Source of the DNA: CAJXCL01 sp036011265
GTDB lineage: Bacteria; Nitrospinota; Nitrospinia; CAJXCL01
NCBI GenBank assembly: GCA_036011265.1
Contig: DASCNB010000176.1
Span: 1 to 12,794 of the forward strand
Length of the DNA stretch: 12,794 nt
Reading direction: 5' to 3'
The notes under the pieces are model-generated. The model ran no database searches, had not been told where the DNA came from, and saw nothing but the letters and a program-made list of their open reading frames with translations. Within the stretch, counting starts at the first letter, position 1; each line of letters begins with the position of its first letter. This document shows, piece by piece, positions 1-6,448 of this stretch. A program made the translations under genes and the position numbers.

Positions 1-563
1 GTTTCATTTTTATGATCCTCACCCATGCTTCCATCAGGGTGAGCTCCAGCCGCGTTGAAATACCTTAACGAAACGTACTTTAGATGATTAGCAATGGATA
101 GACCGTTTAAAATTTCTTCAACCAGCATTTTGGAGGAACCGTAAGGGTTTATTGGATTAACAGGGTGCGCTTCCGTAATAGGAATGTCCTGCGGTTCACC
201 GTATACTGCGGCAGTCGAGGAAAAAATAAAGTACTTGACCCCGGTTTCCTTCATAGCCATCAGCAAATTCAAGGAATTGATTACATTATTTTCATAATAA
301 GCGCCGGGATTTTTCACTGATTCCCCTACGAGGGAAAAAGCGGCAAAATGCATTACCACATCTATCTTATTTGATTGAAGCGTCTCTTTGAGCAGACTGT
401 AATCCGCCATGTCTCCTTCAATAAATTTAGTTTTTTTAGAAAGAGATGTCCGGTGACCGGTAGAGAGGTTATCGAGAACCGTTGTGCAATAGCCTTGCTC
501 TAAGAGAAGACGACTAATAAAGCACCCAATATATCCTGCCCCGCCTACAATTAATACATTCAT
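1..563 (-). CDS. galE: UDP-glucose 4-epimerase, C-terminus cut by the window edge
   Basis: This gene encodes UDP-glucose 4-epimerase, an extended SDR that interconverts UDP-glucose and UDP-galactose with bound NAD in the cytoplasm, supplying sugar for surface polysaccharide. I translated it from the complement. The first 187 codons show the Rossmann motif GGAGYIG near residue 7, the FAAFSLVGESV segment, the catalytic Ser/Thr stretch SSTAAVYGEP, the YGSSK (Tyr-x3-Lys) pair and the family segment LRYFNAAGAHPDG followed by GEDHKNE. About 140-150 residues are missing at the window start. I chose the ATG at 563 (MNVLIVGG). An in-frame ATG at 575 would add MDND. Neither has a clear ribosome binding site. 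The gene lies about 40 bases downstream of the cysZ-like gene on the same strand and is probably cotranscribed, although a small hairpin lies between them. The family call is firm, and UDP-glucose/galactose specificity is the usual default. Confidence 0.93.
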   Translation of the reverse strand, partial: MNVLIVGGAGYIGCFISRLLLEQGYCTTVLDNLSTGHRTSLSKKTKFIEGDMADYSLLKETLQSNKIDVVMHFAAFSLVGESVKNPGAYYENNVINSLNLLMAMKETGVKYFIFSSTAAVYGEPQDIPITEAHPVNPINPYGSSKMLVEEILNGLSIANHLKYVSLRYFNAAGAHPDGSMGEDHKNE

Positions 564-578
564 ATCATTGTCCATTAT

Positions 579-596
579 AAAAAAGCTGTCAGCTTT
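579..596 (-). terminator. Weak terminator-like hairpin between cysZ-like gene and galE
   Basis: Read on the minus strand, just after the cysZ-like stop, AAAGCT and AGCTTT form a 6-bp stem around a GAC loop, and the right arm runs into six T residues. The shape is that of an intrinsic terminator, but the stem is short and only one third GC. It would at most attenuate transcription into galE. It may be chance. Confidence 0.28.
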
Positions 597-602
597 CAGC
601 AG

Positions 603-1349
603 TCAGTCAATTGCGCAATTTTCTTTCTTTCCCCATTCCTCAACCCACATAACGGTAGCGCCAGCGACCGCGGTTGGCATGGCTAAGAAATTAAGTAGAG
701 GAATCGTTGTGAGAATAAGGGTTGAGAAACCAAAACCAAACGTTAAAAGTATCCTCTCTTTTAACCTTTTCCTGAGTTCTTTAAAAGAAATATTATGAGC
801 CGACATGGGGTAATCCACGTACTCCAGAGTGAGCACCCAGGCACTGAACGCGACCCATAAAATCGGCGCAACTACGTTAATAACTGGAATCAAAAATATT
901 AATAAATACAATGACGTAAGAAGTAATATGTAAAGTAGTTTTTTAAGTTCTGCAATAAGAACAGGCATGAAGTTACTTATCATTTTCCGCCATCCTCCAG
1001 CCTGATCAGGTTTCTTTCCAGTTAGATATTCCTCCACCCTCTCCGACAACAAACCGTTAAAGGGAGCACCCACGATATTGGCAACAAGCGTAAAAACAAA
1101 GAAGACTATAATGAGCGTTACTATGGCAAAAAGAGGCCAGAGAAACCTTCTAAGCCAGTCGGCTTTATCCGGTAAAAGCCATTCGACAAAAACGGAAAAC
1201 TGTTCCGCTCCATACCATATCAGCAAACCAAAAAGCATTATGTTAATTATCAGTGGGATTATGACAACCCCCCGGATGCCCGGTTTTGTGATTATCTTCG
1301 CGCCTTGTAACAGATAGTAAGTGCCTTTAAGAGGGTTATGCATACTCAT
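603..1349 (-). CDS. cysZ: CysZ/EI24-family inner-membrane protein
   Basis: This is a multi-spanning inner-membrane protein of the CysZ/EI24 family; characterised bacterial members mediate sulfate uptake. The 248-residue length matches the family (E. coli CysZ is about 250). The start is typical: a short amphipathic segment (NPLKGTYYLLQGAKII) leads into a first hydrophobic helix (about 24-47). A long second one follows (about 69-94) ending in ANIVGAPFNGLLSERVEE, the region where CysZ proteins carry a conserved Pro-Phe-Asn. A hydrophobic pair follows near 138-173 and another near 200-235. Two ATGs (1349 and 1343) are possible and neither has a Shine-Dalgarno sequence. A good promoter ends only a few bases upstream, so the message may be leaderless. 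No other sulfate-assimilation gene is nearby, so sulfate transport is inferred from the family only. Confidence 0.82.
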   Translation of the reverse strand: MSMHNPLKGTYYLLQGAKIITKPGIRGVVIIPLIINIMLFGLLIWYGAEQFSVFVEWLLPDKADWLRRFLWPLFAIVTLIIVFFVFTLVANIVGAPFNGLLSERVEEYLTGKKPDQAGGWRKMISNFMPVLIAELKKLLYILLLTSLYLLIFLIPVINVVAPILWVAFSAWVLTLEYVDYPMSAHNISFKELRKRLKERILLTFGFGFSTLILTTIPLLNFLAMPTAVAGATVMWVEEWGKKENCAID

Positions 1350-1351
1350 AG

Positions 1352-1380
1352 ATTGTAATTTGATATTCAGGTAGTTTCAA
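1352..1380 (-). promoter_or_regulatory. Sigma70-like promoter for the cysZ-like gene
   Basis: On the minus strand TTGAAA (1380-1375) and TACAAT (1357-1352) are separated by exactly 17 bases, each 5 of 6 to consensus. The predicted transcription start would be near 1345, essentially at the start codons at 1349 and 1343, which implies a leaderless or nearly leaderless mRNA. Confidence 0.5.
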
Positions 1381-1427
1381 ATCTTTTTATTTATTAGCCA
1401 CCAATATTCGAAGACACAATTAAAGGG

Positions 1428-1459
1428 GTTCTTTCCAAAACATTTTGTTTTGAAAGAAT
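1428..1459. promoter_or_regulatory. Inverted repeat, candidate operator in the divergent region
   Basis: TTCTTTCCAAAACA (1429-1442) and TGTTTTGAAAGAA (1446-1458) are reverse complements apart from one bulged C, around a 3-base TTT centre, with a G.T pair possible outside. The site ends only 7 bases before the -35 box of the candidate aldehyde dehydrogenase promoter and lies between two divergent genes. That position suits a regulator binding site. The regulator is unknown. Confidence 0.4.
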
Positions 1460-1465
1460 GTCTTA

Positions 1466-1495
1466 TTGTAAATAGTCCTGCTCTACTTTTATAAT
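1466..1495 (+). promoter_or_regulatory. Sigma70-like promoter for the aldehyde dehydrogenase gene
   Basis: TTGTAA (1466-1471, 4 of 6) and a perfect TATAAT (1490-1495) are 18 bases apart. A start near 1502 would give a leader of about 70 bases that contains the GGAGG ribosome binding site at 1558-1562. Confidence 0.5.
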
Positions 1496-1570
1496 TGCAT
1501 TCTTAATTCAGTTGCTATATTTTTAAAGTTCAAATTGAGTTCCCCCTATTACCAAATGGAGGAAAAACCA

Positions 1571-2998
1571 ATGAGCAAAGAATATAAATTTTTAATCAAC
1601 GGCCAATGGCTTACGTCTTCTGAAAACCATGAGATCAAATCTCCTTATAACGGTGAAGTCATTGGCAGAACCTATCGTCCAAGCCCTGATGATGTGGAAA
1701 ATGCTATAAAGGCGGCTACCGCAGCCTTTGAGATTACTAAAAAAATGCCTCCTTATGAGCGGTCGGAGATTCTTTTCAACATAGTCCGCATATTACAGGA
1801 GAGAAAAGAGGAACTGGCGCAGTCCATCGCGGCAGAAGCAGGCAAGCCGATAAAAGCAGCTAGAATCGAAGCTGAAAGATCGATCCTCACTTTCACTATT
1901 GCCGCGGAAGAAGCAAAAAGAATTAATGGCGAAATAATCCCTCTGGATATTCATCCCTATGGAAAAGACAGAATCTGCAATATTTCCAGATTTCCTATAG
2001 GCCCTATTGCGGGAATTTCTCCATTTAACTTCCCTTTGAACCTGGTAGTTCATAAAGTTGCTCCATGCATTGCATCGGGGAATACTATGCTCCTGAAGCC
2101 TGCTTCTCAGACCCCGCTCTCATCGCTTAAATTAGGAGAAATAGTCATGGAAGCTGGACTACCTGCAGGCGCATTAAACATCCTTCCCTGCACAGCCCAG
2201 GGTGCTGAACCTTTAATAACAGATGAGCGAATAAAAAAGCTGACATTTACCGGAAGCCCTGTCGTAGGATGGGGTCTTAAGCAGAGATGCGGAAGAAAGA
2301 AAATAACCCTTGAGTTAGGAGGAAATGCCGGAGTTATTGTTCATAATGACGCTGATCTTAACTATGCAGTTGATAGAGTAATTATGGGTGGGTTCGGCTA
2401 TTCCGGACAGGTTTGCATTTCTGTCCAGAGAATTTTTGTGCACAATGAAATTTTTGAAGAATTTAAGGAAAAATTTATTAAAAAAGTGAAAGCATTAAAA
2501 ACTGGCGATCCTCTTGATGAAAATACCGACGTTGGACCAATGATTTCTGAAAAAGAGGCGGACCGGGTTGAAGCATGGATTAAGGAAGCTGCAAATAATG
2601 GTGCTTCAATACTGACCGGAGGAGAAAGAAATAAATCCATGTTAGCGCCAACAGTAATAACTGATGTAAAACCGGACATGAAAGTCAGCTGTCAGGAGCT
2701 TTTTGCTCCGGTTGTAACTCTGGCAAGCTATTCTGATTTTCATGCCGCGGTAAAGGAGGTCAATGAGTCAGAATTCGGACTCCAGGCCGGTATTTTCTGC
2801 AAAGATCTGGATTTAATTTACAGTGCTTATAATGAACTCAATGTCGGAGGACTCGTAATAGGAGACGTTCCTACTTTCAGAATAGACAACATGCCATATG
2901 GTGGAGTAAAGAGTTCCGGACTCGGCAGAGAAGGCATCCGCTATGCCATAGAGGAAATGACAGAGTTGAAAGCCCTGGTTTTGAATTTGCCCAGTTAA
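1571..2998 (+). CDS. NAD(P)-dependent aldehyde dehydrogenase
   Basis: This soluble enzyme of the aldehyde dehydrogenase superfamily oxidises an aldehyde to the acid with NAD(P). I start it at the ATG at 1571, because GGAGG at 1558-1562 sits 8 bases upstream. The ATG at 1556 and the TTG at 1535 are in frame but lack such a site. The 475-residue length is normal. Visible motifs are PFNFPLN with the oxyanion Asn153, LLKPAS with the cofactor Lys176, FTGSPVVG at 227, LELGGN with general base Glu248, and GYSGQVCISVQR with nucleophile Cys282. The C-terminal PYGGVKSSGLGREG is also standard. The GQVCIS form resembles the branch holding lactaldehyde, glyceraldehyde-3-phosphate and phosphono/sulfoacetaldehyde dehydrogenases, but the substrate cannot be named. 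The gene appears monocistronic, with its own promoter and a palindrome after the stop. All catalytic residues are intact. Confidence 0.93.
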   Translation: MSKEYKFLINGQWLTSSENHEIKSPYNGEVIGRTYRPSPDDVENAIKAATAAFEITKKMPPYERSEILFNIVRILQERKEELAQSIAAEAGKPIKAARIEAERSILTFTIAAEEAKRINGEIIPLDIHPYGKDRICNISRFPIGPIAGISPFNFPLNLVVHKVAPCIASGNTMLLKPASQTPLSSLKLGEIVMEAGLPAGALNILPCTAQGAEPLITDERIKKLTFTGSPVVGWGLKQRCGRKKITLELGGNAGVIVHNDADLNYAVDRVIMGGFGYSGQVCISVQRIFVHNEIFEEFKEKFIKKVKALKTGDPLDENTDVGPMISEKEADRVEAWIKEAANNGASILTGGERNKSMLAPTVITDVKPDMKVSCQELFAPVVTLASYSDFHAAVKEVNESEFGLQAGIFCKDLDLIYSAYNELNVGGLVIGDVPTFRIDNMPYGGVKSSGLGREGIRYAIEEMTELKALVLNLPS

Positions 2999-3014
2999 GG
3001 AACAGCTTTAATAG

Positions 3015-3041
3015 TGGCACGTACTTTAAAAGTGTTTGCCA
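3015..3041. repeat. 27-base near-palindrome after the aldehyde dehydrogenase gene
   Basis: TGGCA and TGCCA enclose an ACTTT/AAAGT core. Twelve of the 13 position pairs match if G.T pairs are allowed. A run of seven T lies at 3052-3058, ten bases downstream, rather far for a classical terminator. The right half overlaps the -35 box of the next promoter, so it could be an operator instead. Confidence 0.35.
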
Positions 3042-3065
3042 TATAAACGCATTTTTTTATATCAT
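3036..3065 (+). promoter_or_regulatory. Possible sigma70-like promoter for the DUF2490-like gene
   Basis: TTGCCA (3036-3041, 5 of 6) and TATCAT (3060-3065, 5 of 6) are separated by 18 bases. A start near 3072 leaves a leader of about 25 bases before the ATG at 3097. The surrounding AT-rich sequence makes chance matches likely, so the call is tentative. Confidence 0.35.
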
Positions 3066-3096
3066 ATTCATCCTGTAATCCTTTTAATTTTTTTTA

Positions 3097-3786
3097 ATGA
3101 AGAATATTTTTCTCAACGGACCACCGACATCTAACGTGATAAAATTTTTAACATTTTTCATAACATCTATCCTTGTTCTTGGTTATGCAAGCAGAGCATT
3201 TGCTTCGGATGAGTGGCAATACTGGAATAAAATAAAACTAAAACATTCTTACGGTAAAAATTTAGATGCCCATTTTAATATTGAACAAAAGTTTGTGGAC
3301 GACTTTAATCATTTAGGGACGCATAATTATGCGCCAGGAGTTGTTTTTAAGATTAACAAACATTTTGATTTTGAATTAAACTATAAATATGAAACAGTAA
3401 AAGGTGAAACAGAATGGTCTGAAGAGCATAGAGTGGAACTAATACCGACAATTAATTGGAAACTAAAGGAATACAAAATCCAGATTAAAAGCAGGTTTGA
3501 GCGTAGAATTGTTGAAGGGAAAAATAAGTGGGTGTGGAGAGAGAAATTAAAAACAAAAAGACAGATTAAAATTAGCGTTTTCGAGTTTACTCCTTTTGTT
3601 TCAGAAGAAATATTTTATGATTTTAAGATTAATGAATTTAATCAAAACCGGTTTGCCATAGGATTATCCAAAATGATAACCAAGAATTTAGGAATAGATT
3701 TATATTATATGCGGAAGAATAATAAAAGGGATGGCGCCTGGCCGGGAGTGAACATTTTAGGAACAGAATTTGCCATAAAGTTTTAA
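3097..3786 (+). CDS. DUF2490-like outer-membrane beta-barrel protein
   Basis: This is an exported protein of 229 residues, probably a small outer-membrane barrel of the DUF2490 type, of unknown function. A basic N-terminus, a hydrophobic stretch (about 15-33) and a likely cleavage after SRAFA give a clear signal peptide. The mature part alternates polar and hydrophobic residues in short strands (HFDFELNYKYETV, YKIQIKSRFERR, NRFAIGLSKMITKNLGIDLYYM), as in a barrel, and the chain ends in Phe, the usual barrel-assembly signal. The NRFAIGLS...LGIDLYYM pattern and the Arg-rich middle strand are what I associate with DUF2490. No ribosome binding site precedes the ATG at 3097. A GTG at 3136, which would give a shorter signal peptide, is an alternative start. 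Base composition is more AT-rich than in the flanking enzyme genes. Confidence 0.72.
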   Translation: MKNIFLNGPPTSNVIKFLTFFITSILVLGYASRAFASDEWQYWNKIKLKHSYGKNLDAHFNIEQKFVDDFNHLGTHNYAPGVVFKINKHFDFELNYKYETVKGETEWSEEHRVELIPTINWKLKEYKIQIKSRFERRIVEGKNKWVWREKLKTKRQIKISVFEFTPFVSEEIFYDFKINEFNQNRFAIGLSKMITKNLGIDLYYMRKNNKRDGAWPGVNILGTEFAIKF

Positions 3787-3929
3787 TGCATCAACATGCT
3801 CATGCTTGCTTGGGGCTAACGATGGAAGAATGATGAAAGCCTCCTAAAAAAATGATTTCTCTTATATGATGACCTCCATGCACAGTTAAAAGAGACAAAA
3901 TAAAAAAAGTACTAATTGGAGGATAGTTA

Positions 3930-4904
3930 ATGTTTATTTGTTTTAATAAAATTTCAAAAGTTTTTATTTCCTTTTTTTGTTTATTAATAATCCAGCTTTT
4001 ATTAAGCGGAATTTCAGAGGCAATAGAGAACCCTTATGAACTTCACTACCCTTTTAGCACAGCGGTAATTCACTATAAGGTTACCGGAGCTGAAATAGGA
4101 GAGGAGATATTGTATATAAAACCTGACTTTCAAGCCCTTTTTATTAATACGCGATATCCATACCTTGATAAAATGAAACCAAAGAAGCATCTTACTTTAA
4201 CTACTCCAGAATATATATATTATGTTGATCTTATAAAAAAAATCGGAATCAAACAAAATAATCTAAGAAAAGCTTTGATAAAAGCCTTTAATAGTTTACT
4301 CGAAAAAGAAAAAATTGTTGTCAAAAAAAATGTAGAGGCGCTTGGGACGGCGCTTATAGGAAATCTCTGGGGGAAAAGGGCGCCGTTATACGAAAAAATC
4401 TTGGGCATTGATTGTGACCTTATAAAAATATTTGGAGACCGGGTACTTATATGGCCTGGAGTAAATATTCCACTTAAACGTAGTAGAACAACGGAATATG
4501 GAAAATATGGTAATAAAATTATTAGTACTGCATTAAAAATTGAAAAAAATGTCCCTATTGCATCGGCTAAATTTGAAATCCCGGAAGGTATTTTAATTTT
4601 GGAGGATTCTTATTTGACGGATAGATTTGAAACCCCTGATGGTATTTTAATTAACTTCAATAAAGTTGAATATAATGAGAAGTTGGAAAGGAAGGTCATG
4701 ACCCAGTTTCATGCTATGCGCGTTCCTAATGCAATAAAAATAGCAAAAGAAAAAATAGCTCGAAGGATTCTATTATATACAGTCGGTATAGAAGAGAATG
4801 CCCCGAAAGATATGGACGACAGTATTTTTGCCGACCAGGATGTTCTGAATAATCCAGATATAATCTATGAAATTAAATATCGCGATGAACTGAAAGAAGA
4901 TTAA
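3930..4904 (+). CDS. Exported protein of unknown function, LolA-like fold suspected
   Basis: I do not recognise a named family for this 324-residue protein. GGAGG at 3918-3922, 7 bases upstream, fixes the start. An N-terminal hydrophobic segment (about 11-28) followed by GISEAIEN looks like a cleavable signal peptide or an anchor. The section around residues 150-225 (YEKILGIDCDLIKIFGDRVLIWPG, then IPLKRS, then AKFEIPEGI) has the order I/LG-x-C, W-x-G-I/V-PLK and F-x-x-PxG seen in periplasmic LolA-like or DUF4412-type proteins, which bind lipids or are thought to. That is a weak resemblance. The C-terminal part (from about 250) is rich in Lys, Glu and Asp and ends in an acidic tail. The gene is strikingly AT-rich, like its neighbours 3097-3786 and 5093-5383. 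The 143-base gap before it holds no gene or clear promoter that I could recognise. Confidence 0.68.
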   Translation: MFICFNKISKVFISFFCLLIIQLLLSGISEAIENPYELHYPFSTAVIHYKVTGAEIGEEILYIKPDFQALFINTRYPYLDKMKPKKHLTLTTPEYIYYVDLIKKIGIKQNNLRKALIKAFNSLLEKEKIVVKKNVEALGTALIGNLWGKRAPLYEKILGIDCDLIKIFGDRVLIWPGVNIPLKRSRTTEYGKYGNKIISTALKIEKNVPIASAKFEIPEGILILEDSYLTDRFETPDGILINFNKVEYNEKLERKVMTQFHAMRVPNAIKIAKEKIARRILLYTVGIEENAPKDMDDSIFADQDVLNNPDIIYEIKYRDELKED

Positions 4905-4925
4905 AACTTGAACTGGAGATAGAAA

Positions 4926-4954
4926 ATCAATCTGTATCAATCCGTTTCATCTTC
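4926..4954. repeat. Short repeat flanking the small membrane gene, left copy
   Basis: Two 10-base units, ATCAATCTGT and ATCAATCCGT, stand in tandem at 4926-4945. The segment 4936-4954 recurs at 5491-5509 with 17 of 19 bases identical. The two places bracket the small membrane protein gene and the hairpins around it. The repeat could mark an insertion boundary or be the shared end of two relics. Confidence 0.3.
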
Positions 4955-5113
4955 AACTACTATTGAAGGCGTTCTTACAAAGTATCCGAAATTGAAAAAA
5001 TCTGCTAAATGAGTGGGGTCCCACTTTGAACCTTGAATTGTAAATTCAATATTAAAGGTGGGACTCGAATTCCTTATGATTAGGTTATAAAAATGCCTCT
5101 TACCATTATTTAT
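4937..5113 (-). pseudogene. Possible relic of a protein gene (3' end only)
   Basis: On the minus strand 58 sense codons run from just after an in-frame TAA (5116-5114) to a TGA at 4939-4937, with no ATG, GTG or TTG. The last 40 codons read like a real protein end: an NIEFTIQGSKWDP stretch, then HLADFFNFGYFVRT, then an acidic VEDETD terminus, with little of the Lys/Asn bias expected of random AT-rich DNA. It overlaps the 5' end of the small membrane gene antisense and contains the long hairpin. I cannot name a family, and it may be chance. Confidence 0.28.
5016..5066. repeat. Long imperfect hairpin upstream of the small membrane gene
   Basis: Two 24-base arms (5016-5039 and 5043-5066) pair around the three bases 5040-5042. 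By my hand alignment three positions mismatch and two are G.T. The strongest parts are an outer GTCCCAC/GTGGGAC and an inner TTGAATT/AATTCAA. It ends 26 bases before the ATG at 5093, so it could be an mRNA leader structure, or a mobile REP- or MITE-like sequence. Confidence 0.55.
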
Positions 5114-5383
5114 TTAGTAGCTGGGATGTTGTTTGTTGGAGTTTTGCCATTGCCTGGTGGCTATTATGAAATATTGCGCTTAGTTGCATGTGCTTCATTT
5201 GGATTTGTTGCTTTTGTTTCATATGACAGACAGGAAAAAAATCTTCCCTGGTTTTATGGGTTTTTAGCTATTATTTTTAATCCAATTGTAGAATTCCAAT
5301 TTGTAAAAGAAATGTGGGTTATGGTGGATATTGTGGGCGGTATTTTATTGTTAGCAAATAAGGAAAAAATTCAAGCTGTCTAA
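5093..5383 (+). CDS. Small membrane protein, DUF6804-like
   Basis: This 96-residue integral membrane protein has four hydrophobic stretches: about 3-20, 26-43, 53-68 and 73-88. It has a PGGYYEILR turn after the first, a charged YDRQEKNLPW loop, and FNPIVEFQF before the last helix. The layout (a P/G-x-YY-x-x-LR motif, then W-x-x-x-x-x-x-AI-x-FNP, then W-x-x-x-D) is what I associate with the small DUF6804 family of unknown function, recalled without a search. No good ribosome binding site precedes the ATG, but a long hairpin does. The gene stands alone between hairpins, and its composition matches the AT-rich genes before it. No function can be assigned. Confidence 0.66.
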   Translation: MPLTIIYLVAGMLFVGVLPLPGGYYEILRLVACASFGFVAFVSYDRQEKNLPWFYGFLAIIFNPIVEFQFVKEMWVMVDIVGGILLLANKEKIQAV

Positions 5384-5393
5384 GCTCTGCATA

Positions 5394-5426
5394 AGGCGTT
5401 GTAAAAGGCAAAAACTAACAACGCCT
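5394..5426. terminator. Hairpin between convergent genes
   Basis: AGGCGTTGT (5394-5402) and ACAACGCCT (5418-5426) pair perfectly over 9 bp around a 15-base loop, 10 bases after the stop of the small membrane gene. No T-run follows on the plus strand, so it is at best a non-classical terminator for the convergent pair. The rest of 5427-5540 holds the second copy of the short repeat and nothing else that I recognise. Confidence 0.35.
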
Positions 5427-5490
5427 AAAAAGTCATTAAGAAAAACCAATCCATGCCTGCGGGGTTCTGAATTGCGCAAAGCATTATTTT

Positions 5491-5509
5491 ATCAATCTGT
5501 TTCATCCTC
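5491..5509. repeat. Short repeat flanking the small membrane gene, right copy
   Basis: ATCAATCTGTTTCATCCTC matches 4936-4954 at 17 of 19 positions, in the same orientation. On the minus strand both copies read GATGAAACRGATTGAT. Confidence 0.3.
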
Positions 5510-5540
5510 TGCCATATTTTTTTGAAACCTGAAGGTAAAC

Positions 5541-6425
5541 TTAAAGAAGAGTCGCTGTTTTCACATAAGATAGTTTTTTTATTTTCGCCGGAATTCTGAA
5601 TAAAGCGCGCTTGGGCCTGGTTCCCAATCCTTTTTTATCTTCCCTCCTCTTTTCTTTTGCCGATAGCAGATTTTCCGATCCTACAGGATCAAATTTAAAA
5701 CAAATCGATTTGTCCCCATGTTTAAGGAAGTCAATTATAAGATTGAGCGAATGCCGGTTCAATTCTTCGATATAAGTTTTCTCCAGGTCCCATCTTGATT
5801 TTTTTGAAACAAGCACTACTGCCTTTTGCCATATGGCAAGGTCGCTCAATTTAACAGTATGGAAGAAAAATTTTTTTTTCATTTTAAATGACACCAGCTT
5901 TCGTTTTACCATTTCCTGCAAAAAGACGTCATTATGATGATTGCGCTTCTCAATTACCATCCGGGCAGTCTTCCAGAACTTTTTATTTATAAATTCGTCT
6001 GACCGGGATTCCCAATATAGATGCCCGAATCCTTTAGTGGAACTTGTCAGATAAAATTGATTCGGTACATAGAAATTATGGGAAACGATATCCGCGGCAA
6101 GATGAGTAAGGTATCCGTAAACAAAAGCGGTTGTACAGTTTGAGTCAGCCCTTGAAAGCATCTTCCTTGCCAGTGACCAGTTATGGCAATGGTCCCATCT
6201 CTTTTTTACCCCCTTCCCGATAAAAATATCCGCACTTATGCATCCGTACAAATAATCATTGGGAAATGCTTTTAACATTACCGCTATGTTCGGGGCAATA
6301 AGGTTCAGGTGTTTGAGAACATATGTACCCTGCATGATGTGAAAGCCAGCCCCCCAGGCAAAGGCGTTTTCCGGAGTAAAGAGAACACAAAAAAAACAAA
6401 CAGTAATGGATAAAAGAATTTTCAT
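5541..6425 (-). CDS. Exported zinc-dependent phospholipase C-like protein
   Basis: This 294-residue exported protein resembles the zinc-dependent phospholipase C family (PF00882), whose members hydrolyse phospholipid head groups or act as related phosphoesterases. The signal peptide (about 1-23, ending NAFA) is followed directly by Trp24. In the Bacillus enzyme the mature N-terminal Trp is itself a zinc ligand. Other candidate ligands occur in family order: His29, Asp66 (ISADIFIG), His79 or His81 (WDHCHNW), His108 and Asp112 and His116 (THLAADIVSH), then His135 and Glu139 in the His-x3-Glu spacing of the third zinc site. The last 40 residues are basic. I start at the ATG at 6425; the frame stays open upstream to 6653, but that part overlaps the preceding gene. 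The best ribosome binding site lies 26 bases upstream and serves a mini-ORF instead. Substrate unknown. Confidence 0.78.
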   Translation of the reverse strand: MKILLSITVCFFCVLFTPENAFAWGAGFHIMQGTYVLKHLNLIAPNIAVMLKAFPNDYLYGCISADIFIGKGVKKRWDHCHNWSLARKMLSRADSNCTTAFVYGYLTHLAADIVSHNFYVPNQFYLTSSTKGFGHLYWESRSDEFINKKFWKTARMVIEKRNHHNDVFLQEMVKRKLVSFKMKKKFFFHTVKLSDLAIWQKAVVLVSKKSRWDLEKTYIEELNRHSLNLIIDFLKHGDKSICFKFDPVGSENLLSAKEKRREDKKGLGTRPKRALFRIPAKIKKLSYVKTATLL

Positions 6426-6448
6426 GAAAATATTTCTAACCTGCCCAT
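6422..6448 (-). CDS. Possible 8-codon leader mini-ORF overlapping the phospholipase start
   Basis: On the minus strand an excellent ribosome binding site, AAGGAGGAGA (6460-6451), is followed after two bases by an ATG that opens only MGRLEIFS and stops at TGA. The stop overlaps the ATG of the phospholipase-like gene as ATGA. The gene itself has no other ribosome binding site, so ribosomes probably load here and restart, giving translational coupling. Alternatively, a one-base error or frameshift separates this start from the gene's true N-terminus. Confidence 0.45.
   Translation of the reverse strand: MGRLEIFS

Noticed and set aside
608..619. A perfect 12-base palindrome AATTGCGCAATT at the 3' end of the cysZ-like gene
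   Set aside because: It lies in coding sequence (codons for NCAI), is short, and is likely to be chance without evidence of repetition.
1535..1570. An earlier start (TTG at 1535 or ATG at 1556) for the aldehyde dehydrogenase
   Set aside because: The GGAGG at 1558-1562 is well placed only for the ATG at 1571, and the 475-residue form matches the family.
3787..3929. A search for a promoter or small gene before the exported protein gene
   Set aside because: A TATGAT at 3865-3870 has no acceptable -35 partner, and no frame is longer than a few codons with a start. Only the GGAGG site is convincing.
5425..5505. A 26-residue minus-strand frame starting MKQIDKIM and ending in the 5394-5426 hairpin
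   Set aside because: It is very short, has its ATG fused to the GAGG rather than spaced from it, and there is no support beyond an open frame. It may share its origin with the 19-base repeat.
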